Assembly (NCBI GenBank): GCA_029240475.1 | Contig: JAREAF010000023.1 | Coordinates: 1 to 14,435, forward strand | Source of the DNA: Rhodospirillales bacterium | Lineage (GTDB): Bacteria; Pseudomonadota; Alphaproteobacteria; JAREAF01 | DNA: 14,435 nucleotides | Direction: 5' to 3' | Shown here: positions 1 through 8,000 of the stretch, in pieces | Numbering within the stretch: position 1 is the stretch's first letter | Layout of the letters: each line of letters starts with the position of its first letter | The notes under the pieces: model-generated | Seen by the model: only the letters and a program-made list of their open reading frames with translations | Told to the model about the DNA's origin: nothing | Database searches by the model: none | Position numbers and translations under genes: made by a program

Positions 1-554
1 ACCGTGGCCTCGGTGATGGCCAGTTGGTTCGCGATCACCTTGTTCGAAGCGCCCTCGACCAGGCAGCCGAGGATCTGCAGCTCCCGGCTCGACAGCTCGT
101 ATTTGTTGAGCGACGGGGCGGGCCCGTTGAGCGGCCCGATCTTGCTGACGATCAGGCTGGCCAGCGAGGTCGGGAAGACCTTCTCGCCCAGCATGACCAG
201 ATGCAGAGATTCGAGCAGCGCCTGGTAGGAGATGTCCTTGATCAGATAGCCGTCGGCACCAGCCGAGAAGGCCGCCGAAAGCCGCTCGTGGCTCATCGTC
301 TGCGTCAGGACCACGAGTCTTGCGTCGGGCATCGCCGCGCGCAGCAGCGCGACATCCCGGTTGAGATTCTCCGGACCGGTGGGCGTGTCGATCAGGATGA
401 GCGACGGCTGCGTGCCGGTACGCCCTTCCGCAAGCCCCGAGGCGTCGGCCGACTCGCCGACGATCTCAAACCGGGTTTCCGTGAGCAGCTTCTTCAGTCC
501 CTCGCGAAACAGCTTGTTCGGATCGACGAGGTAGGTTGCGACGGCCTTTTGCAT
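1..554 (-). CDS. LuxR/NarL-family response regulator, C-terminus cut off by the window edge
   Basis: A two-component response regulator: a receiver domain followed by a LuxR-type helix-turn-helix, expected to bind DNA in the cytoplasm. Reading the minus strand from the ATG at 554 gives 184 residues before the edge. The receiver covers about residues 5-120, with acidic pocket residue D11, candidate phospho-acceptor D56 (in LILIDT), switch threonine T84 and conserved K106. The HTH begins near residue 154 (LSSRELQIL, then GASNKVIANQLAI) and is lost partway through the recognition helix. A run of six G (revcomp of 560-565) lies about 5 nt before the ATG as a ribosome binding site. Odd points: the usual acidic pair is D-P here, and the stretch after D56 (TPTGPE) replaces the usual LxMPG-like turn, so phosphorylation chemistry may be altered. 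It is divergent from the regulator at 916. No kinase gene is visible. The family call is secure; the regulon is unknown. Confidence 0.93.
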   Translation of the reverse strand, partial: MQKAVATYLVDPNKLFREGLKKLLTETRFEIVGESADASGLAEGRTGTQPSLILIDTPTGPENLNRDVALLRAAMPDARLVVLTQTMSHERLSAAFSAGADGYLIKDISYQALLESLHLVMLGEKVFPTSLASLIVSKIGPLNGPAPSLNKYELSSRELQILGCLVEGASNKVIANQLAITEAT

Positions 555-573
555 AAAATCCCCCCAGCTCAAG

Positions 574-585
574 TTGGTGGACCAA
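574..585. promoter_or_regulatory. Short inverted repeat, candidate operator upstream of the minus-strand regulator
   Basis: TTGGT-GG-ACCAA: 5-base arms around a 2-base centre, 20-31 bases upstream of the minus-strand ATG at 554. A looser inverted pair, GGTGGACC (576-583) and GGTTCACC (592-599), overlaps it. NarL/LuxR-type regulators bind short dyads and often control themselves, so autoregulation is a reasonable guess. Short dyads also arise by chance, so confidence is low. Confidence 0.25.
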
Positions 586-597
586 ATTGATGGTTCA

Positions 598-650
598 CCG
601 GGTTTGCCGCCCCCCACGGGCGGCGTTATCTGCTAAACGGCTTAACCCGG
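598..650. promoter_or_regulatory. Long imperfect dyad with a nested alternative hairpin
   Basis: The arms CCGGGTT-T-GCCG (598-609) and CGGC-TT-AACCCGG (638-650) pair over 11 bases, interrupted by one small asymmetric bulge. Inside lies a perfect 7-base inverted repeat, GCCGCCC (606-612) and GGGCGGC (618-624), with a 5-base loop. GCCG at 606-609 belongs to both stems, so the two foldings compete. No T-run follows on either strand, which argues against an intrinsic terminator. If the minus-strand regulator is transcribed from further upstream, this falls in its leader, 44-96 nt before its ATG. It could equally be a protein-binding site. Function is inferred only. Confidence 0.4.
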
Positions 651-771
651 CGCTTCGTTCACGAAATGCTAACCTAGCTCAAAGAGTTAACGACACCGGC
701 CGGATGGACCGAGGAGCGTATCGAAGGACATAACCCATCCGATCGGGTAGGTCTTGGGAACCAAAGGTGGT

Positions 772-785
772 GCAGGTTAAACTGC
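772..785. promoter_or_regulatory. 14-base near-palindrome, candidate operator
   Basis: GCAGGTTAAACTGC reads as a palindrome except for one mismatched pair around a TTAA centre. It lies about 130 bases upstream of the regulator ATG at 916 in an AT-richer stretch. It is a plausible dimer-binding site, but only the symmetry supports it. Confidence 0.22.
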
Positions 786-906
786 GAGGCGGGGCAAGTG
801 CTTAGATGGGCATCCCAATCGGCGCAGTCAGCGATTTTTGCAATGCCTTGTGCCTAAAGAATGGCCTAATCTTGCCGCTTGGACGGGCGGCTCATCCAAA
901 CGGAGC

Positions 907-914
907 AGGGAGGG
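907..914 (+). promoter_or_regulatory. Ribosome binding site that sets the start of the second regulator
   Basis: AGGGAGGG directly precedes the ATG at 916, with very close spacing. The upstream in-frame ATG at 838 has no comparable purine tract, which decides the start. Confidence 0.6.
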
Positions 915-915
915 C

Positions 916-1554
916 ATGCGGCTCCTTCTGATCGAGGACCACGCGATGATCCGGCAGGGGCTGGGGCTGCTGTTGCGCCAGCTCTATCCCGAAATCGTGG
1001 TCCGCGAGGCCTCCACCGCCACGGAAGGGCTGCAGCTTCTCGGCTCCGAGGAGCCGTTCGACGTGATCTTGCTGGACTTCTACCTGCCCGATGCGTCCGG
1101 CGGCGCCATGGTGCAGGATTATGTCTCGCGGTCGGGGGCCCCGGTCGTGATTCTGTCGGGCTCCAACAATCCGCAGGACATTTCCGCCGCCATGAAGGCG
1201 GGAGCCAAGGGCTATATCGTCAAGAGCTCCAAGCCCGCCACGCTGCACCACGTGCTGGAGCTGACCCTGGCGGGGGAGTCCTTCTTCCCATGGGAAGGCA
1301 CCAACTCCGAACCCGCCGCACCCGCCCGCGTGCCCGTCGATGGGGGCGATTTCAGCCCGGGAGAGACGCCGGACCTCACCGACCGGCAGAAGCAGATCCT
1401 GAAGCTCGTCGCGCAGGGCAAGTCCAACAAGGAGATCGCCCGCGCTCTCGACATTCTCGAAGGCACGGTGAAGGCGCACTTGCGCTTCCTGATGAAGCAT
1501 CTGAATGCCAAGAACCGCACGCAGCTCGCGGTGATGGCCTCCAAGCTTCCCTGA
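916..1554 (+). CDS. LuxR/NarL-family response regulator
   Basis: A 212-residue two-component response regulator and probable transcription factor. The receiver (about residues 1-118) has a complete phosphorylation site: acidic pair E7-D8 (IEDHAMIRQGL), phospho-acceptor D54 in ILLDFYLPDASGG, switch serine S81 and K103 in YIVKSSKPA. A roughly 35-residue Pro/Ala/Gly linker leads to a LuxR HTH at about 154-206 (LTDRQKQILKLVAQGKSNKEIARAL, then GTVKAHLRFLMKHL). I chose ATG 916 over the in-frame upstream ATG at 838 because AGGGAGGG sits immediately before it and the protein then starts exactly at the receiver's first strand. The 26 extra residues of the longer form have no domain. The stop is TGA. 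It reads away from the regulator ending at 554 and towards glgE, 84 nt downstream, so read-through into the glucan genes is possible. No histidine kinase is in the window, and target genes are unknown. Confidence 0.93.
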   Translation: MRLLLIEDHAMIRQGLGLLLRQLYPEIVVREASTATEGLQLLGSEEPFDVILLDFYLPDASGGAMVQDYVSRSGAPVVILSGSNNPQDISAAMKAGAKGYIVKSSKPATLHHVLELTLAGESFFPWEGTNSEPAAPARVPVDGGDFSPGETPDLTDRQKQILKLVAQGKSNKEIARALDILEGTVKAHLRFLMKHLNAKNRTQLAVMASKLP

Positions 1555-1607
1555 TCGCTGCCGAGCGCTCGAACGGCTTTCCGGCGCCGCCGTTCACCCT
1601 TCGCGCC

Positions 1608-1623
1608 GCCGATGCAAATCGGC
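1608..1623 (+). promoter_or_regulatory. RNA hairpin with GCAA tetraloop just upstream of the glgE ribosome binding site
   Basis: GCCGAT (1608-1613) and ATCGGC (1618-1623) form a perfect 6-base stem closed by GCAA, a GNRA tetraloop. It ends 2 nt before the purine-rich glgE ribosome binding site (1625-1634). There is no T-run, so it is not an intrinsic terminator. It could stabilise the message 5' end or influence ribosome access. An alternative glgE ATG at 1612 falls inside the stem, which favours the start at 1639. Function is inferred. Confidence 0.35.
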
Positions 1624-1624
1624 A

Positions 1625-1634
1625 GGGAAGGGAG
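1625..1634 (+). promoter_or_regulatory. Ribosome binding site for glgE
   Basis: GGGAAGGGAG lies 4 nt before the ATG at 1639 and is the strongest purine tract in the 84-base gap. It supports ATG 1639 over the in-frame ATG at 1612. Confidence 0.6.
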
Positions 1635-1638
1635 TTCG

Positions 1639-4600
1639 ATGCAGCGCGATCCGGGGCCGCGAATCTACAACCTGTTCCCGTTGCTGGCCGGCACGATTTC
1701 GCAATGGCGCAACCACCTGCCTCGCATCGCGGCGCTCGGATTTGACTGGGTCTACGTCAACCCGTTCCATTATCCGGGCTTCTCGGGCAGCCTCTACGCG
1801 GTCAAGGACTATTACCGCCTCAACCCCATCTTCGCCGAGGACTCCCGCAAGAGGCCCGAGACGCTGCTGCGCGAATTCACCGACGCGGCGGCGGTGCAGG
1901 GGCTCGGCGTGATGATGGATCTCGTCATCAATCACACGGCCAAGGATTCGATTCTCGTCGAGCAGCATCCGGAGTGGTACCTGTGGGACGCGCTCGGCGA
2001 GGTGCGGTCGCCCTCGGCGATCGATCCGGCCGACGCGCGCAACGTCACCGTCTGGGGCGATCTCGCGGAGATCGATTACAGCGACCGCCCGCAGCGGGAC
2101 GAGATCGTCGCTTATTGGCAGGAGCTGGTCCGCCGCCACGTCGCGCTCGGCTTTCGGGGCTTCCGCTGCGATGCCGCCTACAAGGTGCCGACGCCGGTCT
2201 GGCGCGAGGTGATCGGCGCCGGTCGCGCGGAAGGCGGAGACCTCGTCTTCGCGGCCGAAACGCTGGGCTGCCGGCTGGAGGAGGTGCGCGACCTCCAGGC
2301 CGCCGGTTTCGATTTTCTCTTCAACAGCGCGAAGTGGTGGGACTTCCGCTCCGACTGGCTGATCGAGCAGTACGAGGCGCATCGGGCGATCGCCCCCTCG
2401 ATCGCGTTTCCCGAAAGCCACGACACCGACCGGCTCGCCACGGAGTTCGAGCGGCAGGGCGTCACCGACCGGGCGCGCATCGAGCGCGGCTACCGGCAGC
2501 GCTACCTGTTCGCAGCCGCCTTCTCCAGCGGTGTGATGATGCCGATCGGTTTCGAATACGGTTTCCGCCGCAAGCTCGACGTGGTGGAGACCCGCCCCGA
2601 TTGGTGGGAGGAAAAGCTTTTCGACCTGTCCGACTTCATCGCCGAGGCCAATCGCGCCAAGGCGGAGACCCCCGCCCTCAACATCGAGGGGCCGCAGCGG
2701 CGCGTCACCCCGCCCGGGGCACGTGTCGTGGCGCTGGCGCGCGAGACCGCGGCACTGGATGGCGGCGCCTGGGCGCTGACGCTCGTCAATTCCGATCTGG
2801 ATCGGCCGCACGAACTGCCGGCCGGCGCCATCGCCGCCCTCCAGGAACGGCTTGCATCGGCGATCGAGGTCACTCCGGGCCGGCTCGGCCGCAAGCTCAA
2901 CGGCGGCGGGAGCCTGACGCTGGAGCGCGGGGAGGTCCGCGTCTTCACGAACCGGCTGCGCACGCCCCTCTCGGATGCCCCGATCACCCGCCCCGGCCCC
3001 GCCGCGCTGAAGCTCGCGCAGGAGCATCCCGTCATCATCGAGCATGTCCGGCCCGAGATCGACTGCGGTCGCCACCCGATCAAGCGCGAGGTCGGAGACC
3101 TGCTCGAAGTGGAAGCGACGATCTTCAAGGAAGGGCACGACCGCATCGCCGCCCTCCTGCTGCTGCGAGCGCGCGACGAGGAGGCTTGGCGCGAATATCC
3201 CATGCGCCTGGTCAATCCGGGCCTCGACCTCTGGGTTGGCGCCGCGCCGCTGGAGCGCAACACGCGCTACCGCTATGCCGTCGAGGCTTGGCCGGACGCG
3301 TTCGAGACCTGGCGGAACGAGGTGGAGAAGAAGCGCGGGGCGGGCCAGCGGGTCGGCCTCGAGCTGATCGAAGGACGCGCGCTGATCGCATCGGCCTTGC
3401 AGCGGACCGGCGATCCGGACCGCCTGCGGATGGTGACCCTGCTCGAAGCCTTCGAGGCCGCCGAGGGCGAGGAGATCCGCGCGCGCCTGCTCCTGGACGA
3501 AGAGATTCGTGCGGCGATGCGCCGGAACCCGGACCGCAGCCACGCCAGCCGCTACCGGCACGAGCTGGAGGTCGTGGTCGATCGCACGGCCGCGCGCTTT
3601 GCGGCCTGGTACGAGATCTTCCCGCGCTCGCAGGGAACCGTGGCCGGCCGCGGCGCCACCTTCCGCGACGTGATCAGGCGACTGCCCGACATCGAGGCGA
3701 TGGGCTTCGACGTGCTCTATTTGACGCCGATCCATCCGATCGGCCGCACGCACCGAAAAGGGCCGAACAACAACCTGGAGGCGCGACCGGAGGATCCGGG
3801 AAGCCCTTACGCCATCGGCTCGACCGAAGGCGGGCACAAGGCCATCCATCCCGACCTGGGCACGCTGGAGGATTTCCGCGCGCTGGTCGCGGCGGCGGCC
3901 CGCCATGGCATGGAGATCGCGCTCGACTTCGCCATCCAATGCTCGCCGGATCATCCCTGGGTCCGCGAGCATCCGGACTGGTTCCAGTTCCGCCCCGACG
4001 GCTCGATCAAATATGCGGAGAACCCGCCGAAGAAGTACCAGGACATCGTCAACGTCAATTTCTACGGGCCCCACCAGGACGCGCTGTGGCGCGAGCTGCG
4101 CGACACGGTGCTGTTCTGGGTCGAGCAGGGCGTGAAGACCTTTCGCGTCGACAATCCGCACACCAAACCGGTGCCGTTCTGGGAATGGATGATCGGGGAG
4201 GTCCAGGCCCAGCACCCGGAGGTGATCTTCCTGTCGGAGGCCTTCACGCGCCCGCCGATGCTGAAGAAGCTGGCCAAGCTCGGCTTCGCGCAGTCCTACA
4301 CCTATTTCACCTGGCGCAACTTCAAGCGCGAGCTGATCGAATATCTGACCGAGCTGACCCAGGGCGAGGCGAAGGAATATCTGCGGCCCAATTTCTTCGC
4401 CAACACGCCCGACATACTGCCGGTGTTCCTGCAGCAGGGCGGCTGCCCGGCCTTCAAGATCCGCCTGGTCCTCGCCGCCACCTTGAGCAGCGTCTACGGC
4501 ATCTATAGCGGCTTCGAGCTGTGCGAGAATCGCGCCGTGCCCGGCAAGGAGGAGTACGACCGCTCGGAGAAGTACGAATACAAGGTTTGGGATTGGGACC

Positions 4601-4989
4601 GCCCCGGCAACATCAAGGAGCTGGTCGCGGCCGTCAACCGCATCCGGCGGGAGAACCCCGCGCTGCAGGAGCTGGAGAATCTCCGCTTTTATGGGGCCGA
4701 TGACGAGAACGTGCTGTTCTACGGCAAGATGACTGCGGACCGCAGCAACATCATCCTGATCGCTGTCAATCTCGATCCGTTCGAGCCGCATGAGAGCATG
4801 CTCGAATTCCCGCTCGAGGAGATGGGCGTCGGCGAAGAGGACACGTTCGAGGTCGAAGAACTGCTGAGCGGGGCCCGGCACCTCTGGCGCGGCCCCGTGC
4901 AGCGCGTGCGCCTGGAGCCGGAGGCGCCGGCGGCCATGTTCCGGATCCATCGCTGGACCAAGGTCGATTACGAATCGCCATGTTTCTGA
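1639..4989 (+). CDS. glgE: GlgE-type alpha-1,4-glucan:maltose-1-phosphate maltosyltransferase with an extra N-terminal GH13 domain
   Basis: A 1116-residue cytoplasmic enzyme. The C-terminal two thirds are GlgE, which extends alpha-1,4-glucan with maltosyl units from maltose-1-phosphate. Residues about 455-650 match the GlgE N/S domain (DUF3416-like). Residues about 654-1105 are the GH13_3 barrel with nucleophile D838 (FRVDNPHTKP), acid/base E867 (FLSEAFTRP) and third acid D925 (NTPDIL). Putative phosphate ligands N795, K798 and Y800 (NPPKKY) and N839 are spaced as I recall for Streptomyces GlgE. Residues 1-450 form a second GH13 barrel with all four conserved regions: D94-N98-H99, R176-D178, E207 and H261-D262. 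This copy aligns with the C-terminal barrel, for example LPRIAALGFDWVYVNPFH with LPDIEAMGFDVLYLTPIH. Ordinary GlgE is near 660-700 residues, so this is about 400 longer. No signal peptide is visible. treS follows after 19 nt. The GlgE call is firm; the role of the N-terminal barrel is open. Confidence 0.95.
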   Translation: MQRDPGPRIYNLFPLLAGTISQWRNHLPRIAALGFDWVYVNPFHYPGFSGSLYAVKDYYRLNPIFAEDSRKRPETLLREFTDAAAVQGLGVMMDLVINHTAKDSILVEQHPEWYLWDALGEVRSPSAIDPADARNVTVWGDLAEIDYSDRPQRDEIVAYWQELVRRHVALGFRGFRCDAAYKVPTPVWREVIGAGRAEGGDLVFAAETLGCRLEEVRDLQAAGFDFLFNSAKWWDFRSDWLIEQYEAHRAIAPSIAFPESHDTDRLATEFERQGVTDRARIERGYRQRYLFAAAFSSGVMMPIGFEYGFRRKLDVVETRPDWWEEKLFDLSDFIAEANRAKAETPALNIEGPQRRVTPPGARVVALARETAALDGGAWALTLVNSDLDRPHELPAGAIAALQERLASAIEVTPGRLGRKLNGGGSLTLERGEVRVFTNRLRTPLSDAPITRPGPAALKLAQEHPVIIEHVRPEIDCGRHPIKREVGDLLEVEATIFKEGHDRIAALLLLRARDEEAWREYPMRLVNPGLDLWVGAAPLERNTRYRYAVEAWPDAFETWRNEVEKKRGAGQRVGLELIEGRALIASALQRTGDPDRLRMVTLLEAFEAAEGEEIRARLLLDEEIRAAMRRNPDRSHASRYRHELEVVVDRTAARFAAWYEIFPRSQGTVAGRGATFRDVIRRLPDIEAMGFDVLYLTPIHPIGRTHRKGPNNNLEARPEDPGSPYAIGSTEGGHKAIHPDLGTLEDFRALVAAAARHGMEIALDFAIQCSPDHPWVREHPDWFQFRPDGSIKYAENPPKKYQDIVNVNFYGPHQDALWRELRDTVLFWVEQGVKTFRVDNPHTKPVPFWEWMIGEVQAQHPEVIFLSEAFTRPPMLKKLAKLGFAQSYTYFTWRNFKRELIEYLTELTQGEAKEYLRPNFFANTPDILPVFLQQGGCPAFKIRLVLAATLSSVYGIYSGFELCENRAVPGKEEYDRSEKYEYKVWDWDRPGNIKELVAAVNRIRRENPALQELENLRFYGADDENVLFYGKMTADRSNIILIAVNLDPFEPHESMLEFPLEEMGVGEEDTFEVEELLSGARHLWRGPVQRVRLEPEAPAAMFRIHRWTKVDYESPCF

Positions 4990-5008
4990 AAAGGGGGACG
5001 GGCGCCGG

Positions 5009-8000
5009 ATGACCGATCCGCTCTGGTACAAGGACGCGATCATCTACGAGCTGCACATCAAGGCCTATTTCGATTCCAACGATGACGGGGTCGGCGACTT
5101 CAAGGGCCTGACGCAGAAGCTCGATTACCTGCAGGATCTCGGCGTCACGGCGCTTTGGCTGCTGCCCTTCTATCCCTCGCCGCAGCGCGACGACGGCTAC
5201 GACATCGCCGACTATCTCGACGTGAACCCGGCCTACGGCACGATCGCCGACTTCCGCAACTTCGTGCGCGAGGCGCATCGGCGCGGCCTCAAGGTCATCA
5301 CCGAGCTGGTCATCAACCACACCTCCGACCAGCACCCGTGGTTCCAGCGCGCGCGGCAGGCCAAGCCGGGCTCCAGCCACCGCGACTACTATGTGTGGAG
5401 CGACACCGACCAGAAATACCAGGACACGCGGATCATCTTCACCGACACGGAGACGTCGAACTGGGCCTGGGACACGGTCGCCAAGGCCTATTACTGGCAC
5501 CGCTTCTTCTCCCACCAGCCCGATCTCAATTTCGACAATCCGGCCGTGATCCGCTCGGTCAACAAGGTGATGAATTTCTGGCTGGAGATGGGGGTGGACG
5601 GGCTCAGGCTCGACGCCATCCCCTATCTGGTCGAGCGCGACGGCACCAACAACGAGAACCTGCCGGAGACGCATGCGGTCCTGCGCCAGCTGCGCGCCTG
5701 GCTCGACCAGAATTTCGAGGGCCGCATGTTCCTGGCCGAGGCCAATCAATGGCCAGAGGACGTGCTGCCCTATTTCGGCGACGGCGACGAGTGCCACATG
5801 GCTTTCCACTTCCCGGTCATGCCGCGCATCTACATGGCGCTGGCGCAGGAGGACCGGCATCCGATCGCCGACATCATGCGCCAGACGCCCGAGATCCCCG
5901 AGAATTGCCAATGGGCGATCTTCCTCAGGAACCACGACGAGCTGACGCTCGAGATGGTGACCGATCGCGAGCGCGATTATCTCTGGCAGTTCTATGCGTC
6001 CGAGCGGCAGGCGCGGATCAATCTCGGCATCCGCCGCCGGCTCGCGCCGCTGCTGGAGAACGATCGGCGCAAGATCGAGCTTCTCAACAGCCTGCTGATG
6101 TCGATGCCGGGAACGCCCGTGCTCTATTACGGCGACGAGATCGGCATGGGCGACAACATCTTCCTCGGCGACCGCAACGGTGTGCGCACGCCCATGCAGT
6201 GGTCGCCCGACCGCAATGGCGGTTTCTCGCGAGCCGACCCCGCGCGGCTCTATCTGCCGCCGATCATGGACCCGGTCTACGGGTTCCAGTCGGTCAATGT
6301 CGAGGCGCAGCAGCGCAACGCCTCCTCGCTGCTGAACTGGACCCGGCGCCTGATCGCCATGCGCAAGGCCTATCAGGCCTTCGGACGCGGCAGCTTGAGC
6401 TTCCTCTACCCGGGAAACCGAAAGGTGCTCGCCTATTTGCGGCAGCATGGGGCCGAAACGGTGCTCTGCATCGCCAATCTGTCGCGCGCCACGCAGCCCG
6501 TGGAGCTGGATCTCTCCGCCTTCAAGGGCCGCGTTCCCGTCGAGATGCTGGGCGGCACCGCCTTTCCGCCGATCGGCGAGCTGCCTTATTTCGTGACGCT
6601 CGGACCTTATGGCTTCTTCTGGTTCCTGCTGCGCGAGGAGGCCGAGGCGCCGGCGTGGCTGGAATCGCTGCGCGGGGGCGGCCGCCGCGAGGTGGTGACG
6701 CTGGTCCTCGCCCGCGGCGCGGCAAGCCTTCTCGAGGCCGAGCCCAAGCGCAGCTTCGAAAAGGCGGTCTTGCCCGAGTTCATCGCACAGCAGCGCTGGT
6801 TCGCGGGAAAGGGCAAGCGGATGGAAGGGGCGCGCCTGCTCGATCTCGCGGAGCTGCAGGGGGCCGACCGCGTCTGGGCGCTCGCGATGTTGGATGTCGC
6901 GCTCGCGCACGAGCCGTCGCAGCATTATTTCCTGCCGCTGGCGCTCGCCTTCGGGCCCGAGGCGGAGGAACCCGCGACCGCATACCAGGCGCAGGTCCTG
7001 GCGCGCGCCCGCAAGGGGCCGCGGATCGGCTTGCTCATCGACGCCACCTATGACGAGCGCTTCGCCGGCGCGCTGGTCACGGCCATGGCGGGGGACGCGC
7101 GCGTGCCGACCGCACGCGGCGGGGAGGTCCGGTTCATCGGCAGCGAGCGCCTGCGCGCGCAACACCTGCAGACGGATGCGCCCGCCCAGCGGGTGGGGCG
7201 CGAGCAGAGCAACAGCTCCCTCACGGTCGGCGATTCGATGGTGCTGAAGGTCCTCAGGCGCGTTCAGCCGGGGATCCATCCCGAACTGGAGGTGAGCCGG
7301 TTCCTGACCGAGGCCGGTTTCCGCAACACGCCGTCCTTCCTGGGCGGCATCGAATTGCAGGCGCAGGACGGCGCGTCCTGGGCGCTGGCCGTGCTGCAAG
7401 GGCGCGTGCAGAACCAGGGCGATGGCTGGAGCTGGACCTTGGACCATCTCAAGCGCGTGCTGGACGAGGCGCAGCTCATGGCGGCCCCGCAGGAAGGGAG
7501 CGCCGATCCGCACGGAATCTACGGCGCGCTCATCACCACCTTGGGCGTCCGCGTGGCGGAGATGCACCGCGCCTTCGCCACGCCCGTGGACGACCCCGCT
7601 TTCGCGCCCGAGCCGGTGACCCCGGCCGACCTGCAGCGCTGGGCGGAGGACGCGCGCGTCCAGGGCCGTGCGGCGCGCGCCGCGCTCCAAGCGAACCGCC
7701 AGTCCATCGCCGAGGAGCATCGCCAGGAGGCCGAGCGCCTGCTCGCCGATTGGCAGCCTGTGGAGGAGCGCATCGCGGAACTGGCGCCCGGCGGCGCCTC
7801 CTTCCTCAAGACCCGCCTGCATGGCGATCTGCATCTGGGCCAGGTGCTGCTGTGCAAGGACGATTTCTCGATCATCGATTTCGAGGGCGAGCCGGCCCGG
7901 TCGATCGAGGAGCGCCGCGCCAAGCATTGCATCCTCAAGGATGTGGGGGGGATGCTGCGGTCCTTCGACTACGCCGCCGCGGCCTCCGTTGCCGACCGCC

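Larger units (their letters stand above)
555..915. other. Divergent intergenic region between two response-regulator genes
   Basis: About 360 bases with no credible gene. It must contain the 5' signals of both flanking regulators. It is less GC-rich than its surroundings and holds several inverted repeats, listed separately. I looked for sigma-70 pairs and for the alphaproteobacterial general-stress (EcfG-type) GGAAC-N16/17-cGTT promoter. GGAAC occurs at 757-761, but the nearest GTT downstream is only about 14 bases away, so it does not fit. No promoter is called. Open reading on the plus strand from 838 is an upstream extension of the second regulator and is better explained by a start at 916. 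Confidence 0.6.

Noticed and set aside
24..590. Plus-strand open frame opposite the first regulator
   Set aside because: The minus strand encodes a clear receiver and HTH with a ribosome binding site; the plus-strand product resembles nothing.
757..782. GGAAC followed by GGTT, resembling a general-stress (EcfG) sigma promoter
   Set aside because: The spacer is about 14 bases, too short for the GGAAC-N16/17-cGTT pattern.
838..915. N-terminal extension of the second response regulator starting at ATG 838
   Set aside because: The extra 26 residues have no domain similarity and no good ribosome binding site, whereas ATG 916 has AGGGAGGG and starts the receiver exactly.
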